Made by a program: the position numbers and the translations under genes
Notes under the pieces: generated by a model
Told to the model about the DNA's origin: nothing
Database searches by the model: none
What the model saw: only the letters and a program-made list of their open reading frames with translations
Source: Erysipelotrichaceae bacterium
Lineage (GTDB): Bacteria; Bacillota_I; Bacilli_A; Erysipelotrichales; Erysipelotrichaceae
Assembly: GCA_017419065.1 (NCBI GenBank)
Contig: JAFOMB010000238.1
Span: forward strand, 1 to 11,825
Reading direction: 5' to 3'
Length of the DNA: 11,825 nt
In this document: positions 6,833 through 11,825 of the stretch, in pieces
How the letters are laid out: the number at the start of each line of letters is the position of its first letter
How positions within the stretch are numbered: the stretch's first letter is position 1

Positions 6833-7159
6833 TTACTTCCTGATGAACCGGGAATCCTTTTCTTCTCCGGCTATAGATGTGTAGCGCTCGACGGTCATGT
6901 GGAGATCGTACTTTTCTCTAAGCTCAGCGATCGTCTTCATCATCGGTGTCTGATGATGTCTGTCGATAGCTTCCTGGCTTTCCCAGGAGTCGATGAGGAG
7001 GAGTTCTTCCGGGTCCTCCAGGGAGAGGTAGTATTCATAGCGGAGATTGCCTTCTTCCTTCCGGATGAGGTCTACCGTACCGCTTTCGATCATCTCTTCC
7101 GCAAACTTCTTCGCGGAACCGTTAGTACCTTTGTATCGCAGATTGACTGTAATGGACAT
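6833..7159 (-). CDS. Putative quinol monooxygenase of the ABM/YgiN family (108 aa)
   Basis: The small single-domain protein shows the ABM (antibiotic biosynthesis monooxygenase) ferredoxin-like fold pattern. It has a first strand SITVNLRYK (2-10), a helix KKFAEEMIES, then GNLRYEYYLSLEDPEELLLIDSW with the typical Glu/Asp-x-Trp after a paired strand. A helix with the conserved RHHQTPMM and a last strand HMTVERY follow. Such proteins act as cofactor-free oxygenases on quinols or polyketides, or in some anaerobes as stress-linked dimers of unknown substrate. AGGAGG, 8 bases before ATG, sets the start. The gene forms an operon with the membrane protein that begins 3 bases downstream, so the pair may work together at the membrane (inference). 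Confidence 0.8.
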   Translation of the reverse strand: MSITVNLRYKGTNGSAKKFAEEMIESGTVDLIRKEEGNLRYEYYLSLEDPEELLLIDSWESQEAIDRHHQTPMMKTIAELREKYDLHMTVERYTSIAGEEKDSRFIRK

Positions 7160-7170
7160 GATTGCCTCCT

Positions 7171-7308
7171 TTACTTGGCGATCCTGTTTAAGAATACACC
7201 TATCTCTTCCATATTCATACCGGCATTGAGGAGACAGTTCTCCGCAGCCTCTGAAAGATCGGTCGTTTCCAGGTCCGCTTCCGCATCACTGAGGATGAAC
7301 TTCAGCAT
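7171..7308 (-). CDS. Possible small or truncated ORF (45 aa) between tRNA-Ala and the ABM gene
   Basis: A frame of 45 codons runs from ATG (7308) to TAA (7173-7171) and reads like coding sequence (MLKFILSDAEADLETTDLSE, then AAENCLLNAGMNMEEIGVFL). There is no ribosome site before ATG or before the in-frame TTG at 7320. A TGA closes the frame within the tRNA terminator. The stop codon lies 1 base before the AGGAGG of the ABM gene, a spacing usual in operons. It may be the 3' remnant of a longer gene lost upstream, a small gene with a weak start, or chance. I recognise no family. Confidence 0.4.
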   Translation of the reverse strand: MLKFILSDAEADLETTDLSEAAENCLLNAGMNMEEIGVFLNRIAK

Positions 7309-7318
7309 CGCGTCAACC

Positions 7319-7344
7319 AAAAACAGGACTTTTCAGTCCTGTTT
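7319..7344 (-). terminator. Intrinsic terminator of tRNA-Ala
   Basis: On the minus strand AAACAGGACT, loop GAAA (a GNRA tetraloop) and AGTCCTGTTT form a perfect 10-bp stem, with a run of five T reaching 7319. It begins 10 bases after the tRNA CCA end. Confidence 0.88.
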
Positions 7345-7353
7345 CCTGTCGAA

Positions 7354-7429
7354 TGGTGGAGCATACGGGACTCGAACCCGTGGCCTCTTCCATGCCATGG
7401 AAGCGCGCTCCCAGCTGCGCTAATGCCCC
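7354..7429 (-). tRNA. tRNA-Ala (anticodon GGC)
   Basis: The 76-base minus-strand sequence folds into a standard cloverleaf: acceptor GGGGCAT with ATGCTCC, D arm GCGC-AGCTGGGA-GCGC, anticodon arm CTTCC-ATGGCAT-GGAAG and T arm ACGGG-TTCGAGT-CCCGT. The anticodon GGC (plus-strand 7394-7396) reads Ala codons GCC and GCU. The G3-U70 wobble pair in the acceptor stem is the main alanine identity mark. The CCA end is encoded (7356-7354). A terminator follows, so it is a single-gene transcript. Confidence 0.97.
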
Positions 7430-7439
7430 ATCTGTACCT

Positions 7440-7448
7440 ATTCTACCA
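7440..7448 (-). promoter_or_regulatory. Extended -10 promoter (TGgTAGAAT) of tRNA-Ala
   Basis: On the minus strand TG-G-TAGAAT ends 10 bases before the first base of the mature tRNA, which suits a start with a very short 5' leader. No clear -35 is seen. No strong terminator for the HIRAN gene was found in 7440-7498, so part of the tRNA transcript may come by read-through. Confidence 0.5.
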
Positions 7449-7498
7449 CAAGAACAGGAAAATAGAAGAGGGAAAAAACATCAGCTGCATACAGGGTT

Positions 7499-7798
7499 TC
7501 AGATGACTCTGGCGATCAGGCAGTCCTCAAAGAGGAATAGGATCTCCGCTTCGCATTCTTCCCCGATCCTGTCGTAGAGCCTTCCGGCTGAGAAGGAACC
7601 TCTGGCGACAGTCGAGACGCTGTTGGCGACATAGCCGCAGGGAATGTCCTTACTGCGGAAGGCTTTGATGGCTTCATCGTCGAAGGGATTGTCGTGGTCT
7701 TTCTTGAGAAGGAGGGTCTGACCGGGACGCAAGGCGTGATCGGCGAGATGGGAGTGGATATGCGTGATGGTGAGACAGAGGTCTTTTTCGTTTATCAT
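7499..7798 (-). CDS. Stand-alone HIRAN-domain protein (99 aa)
   Basis: The core KKDHDNPFDDEAIKAFRSKD (32-51) followed by CGYVANSVSTVARGSFSAG (54-72) matches the HIRAN pattern: a basic residue, then Asn-Pro-x-Asp-x-x-Ala-Ile and Gly-Tyr-Val. HIRAN domains occur in SWI2/SNF2 proteins such as HLTF, where they bind 3' ends of single-stranded DNA, and as small stand-alone proteins in bacteria. A DNA-binding or repair role is therefore plausible but not shown here. The protein is nearly all domain, with no added helicase or nuclease part. Only a weak purine tract (AGAAAGAAG) lies before ATG. The gene is divergent from the MFS gene and is followed by tRNA-Ala on the same strand. Confidence 0.75.
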   Translation of the reverse strand: MINEKDLCLTITHIHSHLADHALRPGQTLLLKKDHDNPFDDEAIKAFRSKDIPCGYVANSVSTVARGSFSAGRLYDRIGEECEAEILFLFEDCLIARVI

Positions 7799-7841
7799 AG
7801 GGTTTCTTCTTTCTATCTGTCTCCATGATAGGAAAAGGGAG

Positions 7842-7858
7842 GTGCCAAAAATGTGCCA
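7842..7858. repeat. Tandem GTGCCA direct repeats one helical turn apart
   Basis: GTGCCA occurs at 7842-7847 and 7853-7858, giving an 11-bp period, in the region between the divergent HIRAN and MFS genes. A further direct repeat, AACTGTT, lies at 7869-7875 and 7882-7888. Such phased repeats can be protein-binding sites, but no regulator is identified. Confidence 0.35.
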
Positions 7859-7974
7859 TTGACAGAAAAACTGTTTTAAAGAACTGTTCAGTATCCTTAA
7901 GAGAGATGAAGAACAATTCTCAAAAAAGAGGGGTTAATATAAAGAAAGCCCTTTCATAATATTCAAATATTTTA

Positions 7975-8012
7975 TATAATGTACTTTGCGTAAAATACGT
8001 GCATTATACGTA
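7975..8012 (+). promoter_or_regulatory. Promoter (-10 TATAAT) and leader repeat of the MFS-hydrolase operon
   Basis: TATAAT (7975-7980) lies in an AT-rich stretch and would start transcription near 7987. The -35 at 17 bases upstream (TTTCAT, 7952-7957) is poor. The leader carries an inverted repeat TACGT-N7-ACGTA (7996-8012), also readable as ATACGT direct repeats 11 bases apart. Its right arm abuts the ribosome site AAGGGGAG (8012-8019), so a bound protein or RNA fold there could limit expression. Confidence 0.5.
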
Positions 8013-8030
8013 AGGGGAGTAAATCATATT

Positions 8031-9440
8031 ATGTCTACTATTTCTAAAGAACAGAAAGAGATAGCACGTCTGAAGAAGGATCAGACATTCCATCAGCATA
8101 AGAACTATCTCATTTTTCTTGTCGTCATCCTCACGATCGTCTACATCGTCGATGAGCTGACCTCCAGTGTCCGCGGCGTCGTCGATTCCTTCACGATCTG
8201 TGACCTCTTCAACACGACTTTCGGAACACCGGAATATGACCGGGCATCCTCGACACTAGGTCTTGTCACAACGGGTGCTTACCTGATCTATCTGGTATCG
8301 CCTTTCTACAAGTCTCTGGCTGACCGTTTCGGAAGAAGACTCTTCCTCGTCATCAATACACTCGGCATGGGTGTCGGTATGTTAGTAAGCATCATCTCCG
8401 GCAATGTCGGTCTGTATCTGCTGGGATGCGTCATCATGACGTTCTTCACGCCGAATGATGTCCAGGTCCTCTACATCATGGAATGCGCCCCGAAGGAGCA
8501 CAGAGCCAAGATCTGTTCCATCACCAAGGGTATCGCCCTGATCTCCGTTTCCTTGTTGGGTGTCTTCGTCAACGCCTTTGTCAAGAGAGAGAATCCGGCT
8601 ACCTGGCGTTTAGTCTACATCGTCCCGATCATCCTGGCCTTCGTCATCGGTATCGCGGCCATCTTCTTCGTCAAGGAGACGCCGGTCTATACCGAAAAGA
8701 GATTACAGTATCTTGAAGCCAGCGAAGAAGAGAGAAAAGCTCAGGAAGCTGCTGAAAAGGCAGCTGAAGAAGAGGAAAAGAAGAAGAACAAAGGCGGCGT
8801 CATGGCAGCCTTCCGCTACATCTTCACTCATAAGCAGACCAGAGCCCTGGCTCTTGTCGCCATCCTCTTATCCATCTCCACCGGCTATACCGGCAAGTAT
8901 CAGAACATGCTGGAAGTCGGTGTCACCAGAGGTGTCATGACCGCTGCGGATTCCGCATTGATCTTAACGGTCTATCCGATCATCAACGGTATCTTCACTC
9001 TCATCGGCGGCTTCATCACCGATGCCCTGGGCAGAAAGAAATCCGCTCTCATACTCGGCATCTGGGCTGCTGCCGGACTGGCTGTCTTCGCCCTGGGATG
9101 CACGACCAATCTCGATCCGTACATCACGTCGATCGCTTACGGTATCTCCATTGCGGGACTCTGGTCGATCTCCGATATGATCTACTTCGTCATCACGTCC
9201 GAGTCCACTCCGACAGAACAGCGTGCCGCTGTCGTCGGTAGCATGCAGCTGGTCGGTATGGTCGGTATGGGTCTCAACATGGTCTTCAATAACCTCGTGA
9301 CCCGCTTCGCCGGTTCCATGAACCTGCCGAAGGTCCTGACGGCTACCTATCTGCCGCTTCTGATCCTGTCGGTCGCCATCCTTCTCTGGAAGGTGCGTGA
9401 GACCAAGGATGTCGATCTCGACAACGTACAGGAAGACTGA
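8031..9440 (+). CDS. Major facilitator superfamily transporter, sugar-porter-like (469 aa)
   Basis: I start at ATG 8031, 11 bases after AAGGGGAG; an in-frame TTG at 7986 would add 15 residues but lies at the predicted transcription start. Twelve membrane helices in two bundles of six are visible by hydrophobicity. Motif A is present in both halves: KSLADRFGRR (94-103) and GFITDALGRKK (327-337). The stretch MECAPKEHRAK (150-160) after helix 4, VKETPVY (214-220) after helix 6 and VRETKDVDL (455-463) at the end resemble sugar-porter marks. The central cytoplasmic loop (about 221-257) is a long Glu/Lys/Ala-rich helix. The substrate cannot be read from sequence. The hydrolase gene that follows after 3 bases suggests the imported compound is then cleaved (inference). 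Confidence 0.9.
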   Translation: MSTISKEQKEIARLKKDQTFHQHKNYLIFLVVILTIVYIVDELTSSVRGVVDSFTICDLFNTTFGTPEYDRASSTLGLVTTGAYLIYLVSPFYKSLADRFGRRLFLVINTLGMGVGMLVSIISGNVGLYLLGCVIMTFFTPNDVQVLYIMECAPKEHRAKICSITKGIALISVSLLGVFVNAFVKRENPATWRLVYIVPIILAFVIGIAAIFFVKETPVYTEKRLQYLEASEEERKAQEAAEKAAEEEEKKKNKGGVMAAFRYIFTHKQTRALALVAILLSISTGYTGKYQNMLEVGVTRGVMTAADSALILTVYPIINGIFTLIGGFITDALGRKKSALILGIWAAAGLAVFALGCTTNLDPYITSIAYGISIAGLWSISDMIYFVITSESTPTEQRAAVVGSMQLVGMVGMGLNMVFNNLVTRFAGSMNLPKVLTATYLPLLILSVAILLWKVRETKDVDLDNVQED

Positions 9441-9443
9441 GTC

Positions 9444-10421
9444 ATGAAGTGGTTCCTGATCATCCTCCTCATCCTGGTGATCGCCGTTTTACTGGCAGCG
9501 GGATACGTCGTCTTTGCGGGTGTTCTGGATACGCAGTTCAAGATGCCGGGAAGCAGGAAGAAGAAAGAAGAGGAAGAGAAACCGGCAGATGACGGGATCG
9601 ACGGTCCGAATGATCTGATGCGGCCGACCGCGAGAAAACTCTACGCCTTCCGGAAAGAGTGTCTCGGGGACTTTGAGAAGCTTCCGTTAGAAGATGTATG
9701 GACTTCGTCATTTGATTCCCTGAAACTCCATGGCAGACTCCTGAAGGGTGATCCGAAGGAAATTGTCATCTGTGTCCACGGCTACCGTTCCAGCGTCGAG
9801 GAAGACTTCGTCGATCGGGCGAAGATCTATGCGGACAGAGGTTCAACCGTCCTCTTCGTGGATGACCGTTCCCATGGGAAGTCCGAAGGAAGATATATCG
9901 GCTTTTCCGAACTGGACCGCTTCGATGTGAAGTCCTGGGTCGACTGGATCAATGAACACTATGAAGATCCGAGGATCTATCTCCACGGCGTCTCCATGGG
10001 CGGCGCGACCGTCGTACACTGTGCCGACATGCATTTAAAGAATCTCGCCGGCATCATCGCCGACTGCCCATTCGATTCCATCCGCGGCATCACCAGAGCC
10101 CTGATGAAGGAGAGCTATAAGATCCCGTATTTCCCGGTCGGCTATATCGCCGGGTTCTGGTCCAAACTGATCGCCGGGATCGACTTCGACAGATCCCAAG
10201 GTGAAGTCTGCGCCGCGCACAGCGATGTGCCGATGGTCTTCATACACGGGAAAACAGACAACTTCGTACCGTGGGAAATGTCTGAGAAGATGTATGAAGC
10301 CTGCACGAAACCGAAGAGGATCCTCTACGTCGACAAGTGCGGACATGGGGCTGCATATATGCTGGCGAAGGAAGAATACACGGATCTCGTCAATGAACTC
10401 TTAGACGGAAAGATACAGTAA
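9444..10421 (+). CDS. Membrane-anchored alpha/beta hydrolase (325 aa)
   Basis: An N-terminal hydrophobic helix (about 3-26) is followed by a charged linker (GSRKKKEEEEK, 36-46) and an alpha/beta hydrolase domain from about 85. The oxyanion-region HGY is at 112-114, the nucleophile elbow GVSMGG has S184, the acid is D272 in HGKTDNFVP and the base H301 in CGHGAAY, so the triad is complete. The fold and the HG-x-S-MGG pattern resemble serine aminopeptidase/esterase-like hydrolases of Bacillota. Esterase or peptidase activity is likely and the substrate unknown. Which side of the membrane the domain faces is not clear, since the linker is rich in both Lys and Glu. The ATG is 3 bases after the transporter stop, with AGGAAGA (9430-9436) inside that gene, so translation is probably coupled. 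Confidence 0.9.
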   Translation: MKWFLIILLILVIAVLLAAGYVVFAGVLDTQFKMPGSRKKKEEEEKPADDGIDGPNDLMRPTARKLYAFRKECLGDFEKLPLEDVWTSSFDSLKLHGRLLKGDPKEIVICVHGYRSSVEEDFVDRAKIYADRGSTVLFVDDRSHGKSEGRYIGFSELDRFDVKSWVDWINEHYEDPRIYLHGVSMGGATVVHCADMHLKNLAGIIADCPFDSIRGITRALMKESYKIPYFPVGYIAGFWSKLIAGIDFDRSQGEVCAAHSDVPMVFIHGKTDNFVPWEMSEKMYEACTKPKRILYVDKCGHGAAYMLAKEEYTDLVNELLDGKIQ

Positions 10422-10448
10422 GACATGGGTGACCATGTCTTATTTTTT
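10419..10448 (+). terminator. Intrinsic terminator of the MFS-hydrolase operon, stop codon in the stem
   Basis: TAAGACATGG (10419-10428), loop GTGA and CCATGTCTTA (10433-10442) form a perfect 10-bp stem followed by six T. The first three bases are the stop codon TAA of the hydrolase gene. Confidence 0.92.
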
Positions 10449-10491
10449 GAACAGAAGACGTGATAAAGTGATAGTAAAGAGAGGTATGACT

Positions 10492-11688
10492 ATGAGTAAG
10501 GAAATACGCTGTCCGAACTGCGGCACGATGATACAGATCGATGAGAGCACTTATCAGACGATACTCGATCAGGTGAGAAGCGAAGAATTTGAAAAAGAGA
10601 TCTCTTCCAGAGAGAGAACTCTGAGGAAAGAATACGAGGGGAAAGAGGAACTGCTGAAAAACAGGAATGACGCAGCCCTCAAAGAACTCCGTGCCCAGAA
10701 AGACCTGGAGATCGCCAGACTGAAGAGCGAGCTCTCCGGAAAGGAACTGCAGAGTCAGATCGCGGTAAAGGAAGCGGTCGAAGAGAAACAGCAGGAGATC
10801 TTCGGTCTGAAGGAGAAGATCAACAGTGAACAGAACCTCTATCTTGAGAAAGAGAACAGTCTGAAAAACGACTATGAGAATAAATTATTGGGCCTTCAGA
10901 AGGAAGTGGAATACTATAAGGACTTCAAGGCCAGACAGTCGACGAAGCTCATCGGGGAATCCCTGGAACAGCACTGCTTCAACGAGTTCAACAAGCTGCG
11001 ACCTCTGTTCCCGAATGCCTATTTTGAAAAGGACAACGTCGTATCCAAGGAGACCGGTTCCAAGGGAGACTTCATCTACAGAGACTATGACGAGGAAGGG
11101 ACAGAGTTCCTGTCGGTCATGTTTGAAATGAAGAACGAAGCGGATGAGACAGCCACCAAGCACCGCAATGACCAGTTCTTCAAGGAGCTTGATAAGGACA
11201 GACGGGAGAAGGGCTGTGAATATGCTGTCCTGGTCTCTATGCTGGAAGCTGACAACGATCTCTATAATAACGGGATCGTCGATGTCTCCCATGTCTATCC
11301 GAAGATGTATGTCGTCCGCCCGCAGTTCTTCATCCCGATCATCACTTTATTGAGGAACGCAGCGCTCAACACAGTCGGGTATAAAAAAGAACTCATCCGC
11401 ATGCAGGAGGAGAACATCGACATCTCGCACTTTGAAGAGAATATGAACACCTTCAAGGAAGGCTTCGCGAGAAACTACCGTCTGGCATCCGAGAGATTCG
11501 CCAAGGCCATCGAAGAAATCGACAAGACGATCGATCATCTCCAGAAGACAAAGGAGAATCTGCTGAAGACAGACGACAACCTCCGTCTCGCCAATAATAA
11601 AGCCCAGGATCTCTCCATCAAGAAACTCACGAAAAACGCGCCGTCCATGGCGAAGCGCTTCGAAGAAGAAAAAGAAAAGGACCTCTGA
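10492..11688 (+). CDS. DUF2130-type protein: zinc-ribbon start, coiled coil and PD-(D/E)XK-like core (398 aa)
   Basis: I start at ATG 10492, 7 bases after AGAGAGG. The upstream in-frame ATG 10486 is too close to that site, and a GTG at 10429 falls in the previous terminator. The protein opens with CPNCG (C7, C10), a half zinc ribbon. A long Glu/Lys-rich coiled coil (about 25-148) leads to a globular part (150-305) with GESLEQ, KGDFIYRD (D193) and SVMFEMKNE (E212, K214), then EYAVLVSML. The order Glu, GD and E-x-K is what a PD-(D/E)XK nuclease core shows. The C-terminus (315-378) is again helical. This layout is that of DUF2130, widespread and of unknown role. DNA cleavage or DNA-end handling is inference. 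A weak promoter (TTGAAC 10447-10452, GATAGT 10470-10475) may precede it. Confidence 0.82.
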   Translation: MSKEIRCPNCGTMIQIDESTYQTILDQVRSEEFEKEISSRERTLRKEYEGKEELLKNRNDAALKELRAQKDLEIARLKSELSGKELQSQIAVKEAVEEKQQEIFGLKEKINSEQNLYLEKENSLKNDYENKLLGLQKEVEYYKDFKARQSTKLIGESLEQHCFNEFNKLRPLFPNAYFEKDNVVSKETGSKGDFIYRDYDEEGTEFLSVMFEMKNEADETATKHRNDQFFKELDKDRREKGCEYAVLVSMLEADNDLYNNGIVDVSHVYPKMYVVRPQFFIPIITLLRNAALNTVGYKKELIRMQEENIDISHFEENMNTFKEGFARNYRLASERFAKAIEEIDKTIDHLQKTKENLLKTDDNLRLANNKAQDLSIKKLTKNAPSMAKRFEEEKEKDL

Positions 11689-11698
11689 GGTCCTTTTT
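11675..11698. terminator. Bidirectional terminator after the DUF2130-type gene
   Basis: AAAAGGACCT (11675-11684) pairs perfectly with AGGTCCTTTT (11688-11697) around a CTG loop; T continues to 11698. The TGA stop (11686-11688) spans the loop and the first base of the right arm. On the minus strand it lies 5 bases after the stop codon of the DUF349-like gene. Confidence 0.88.
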
Positions 11699-11703
11699 GA
11701 TTT

Positions 11704-11825
11704 TTAGTCTTTGTAGAAACGGAGGTTCTCGAAGTACTTGTTCAGGATCGAGTTGAATTCGTTCCAGAGTTCATCTTCATGATCTCTGCCGGCGTTTCCG
11801 ACTTCTTTCCATCTGGCTCTTAAGC
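11704..11825 (-). CDS. C-terminus of a DUF349-like protein (partial, 39 residues visible)
   Basis: The minus-strand frame stays open from the window edge to TAA at 11706-11704. The visible end reads LRARWKEVGNAGRDHEDELW and then NEFNSILNKYFENLRFYKD. The run ARWKEVG, an acidic helix and ELW-x-x-F-N fits the DUF349 helical repeat, in which a Trp-Lys-x-x-Gly turn is followed by a Leu-Trp-x-x-Phe helix. DUF349 proteins consist of several such repeats, and their function is poorly known. Most of the gene lies outside the window, so length and start cannot be judged. Confidence 0.65.
   Translation of the reverse strand, partial: LRARWKEVGNAGRDHEDELWNEFNSILNKYFENLRFYKD

Noticed and set aside
6809..7423. 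A 204-codon plus-strand frame
   Set aside because: It is antisense to the ABM gene and runs into tRNA-Ala; no ribosome site or domain supports it.
7354..7429. tRNA-Ala as an attachment site for a mobile element
   Set aside because: No integrase, no repeat of the tRNA 3' end and no foreign-looking genes are present in the window.
7859..7864. A perfect TTGACA that could be a -35 box
   Set aside because: No -10 box lies 16-18 bases downstream (AACTGT is there), and the TATAAT at 7975 is too far away.
7986..8030. A TTG start adding 15 residues to the MFS transporter
   Set aside because: It coincides with the predicted transcription start, has no ribosome site, and the added residues do not look like the family; AAGGGGAG before ATG 8031 fits better.
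10429..10491. A GTG (10429) or ATG (10486) start for the DUF2130-type gene
   Set aside because: The GTG is the loop of the previous terminator, and ATG 10486 is only 1 base from AGAGAGG. ATG 10492 has a 7-base spacing and begins directly before the Cys-x-x-Cys motif.
1..11825. CRISPR array, insertion sequence, prophage or secretion cluster
   Set aside because: I saw no spaced repeats, terminal inverted repeats, transposase motifs or phage structural genes on either strand.

Overview
This looks like an ordinary chromosomal stretch of a Bacillota (Firmicutes) bacterium with fairly balanced GC content. The supporting signs are strong AGGAGG-type ribosome sites, compact intrinsic terminators with U-runs, extended -10 promoters of the TGnTAtnnT type, an AddA/RecB-like helicase-nuclease and a CCA-encoding tRNA-Ala. 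A gut Erysipelotrichia-like lineage is my guess; nothing here proves it. I see no insertion sequence, phage gene, CRISPR array, rRNA or integrase. No gene-free stretch exceeds 300 bases; the longest (7799-8030) is a divergent regulatory region.

Layout. 1-2025 (+) is the C-terminal part of a UvrD-superfamily helicase with a PD-(D/E)XK nuclease domain (recombinational repair). A 76-aa orphan protein follows (2086-2316, +), facing a 167-aa orphan (2321-2824, -); both end in one shared terminator hairpin. Two overlapping divergent promoters separate that gene from an M48 metallopeptidase with two PASTA-like C-terminal modules (2885-4231, +). Next is a fusion of an XRE DNA-binding domain to a RelA/SpoT-type HD hydrolase domain (4340-5152, +), the most interesting protein here. 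It converges on an aldo/keto reductase with a two-cluster ferredoxin-like tail (5180-6304, -).

The next block reads on the minus strand, from high to low coordinates: a HIRAN-domain protein (7798-7499), tRNA-Ala(GGC) (7429-7354) with its own terminator, a 45-codon ORF (7308-7171), an ABM-type monooxygenase (7159-6833) and a four-helix membrane protein (6829-6404). The last two are 3 nt apart and probably one operon.

From 8031 the plus strand carries an MFS transporter and, 3 nt later, a membrane-anchored alpha/beta hydrolase (to 10421), a likely transport-and-hydrolysis pair. A DUF2130-type coiled-coil protein with a nuclease-like core follows (10492-11688). The window closes with the C-terminus of a DUF349-like protein on the minus strand (11704-11825).

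How the parts fit: repair (helicase-nuclease, perhaps the DUF2130 protein), protein quality control (M48), possible alarmone metabolism (XRE-HD) and redox or detoxification enzymes (AKR, ABM) sit as mostly independent short transcription units. I found no multi-gene system that is clearly new. The points most worth following are the XRE-HD fusion, the PASTA-like M48, the nuclease signature in the DUF2130 protein, and the habit of placing stop codons inside terminator hairpins.
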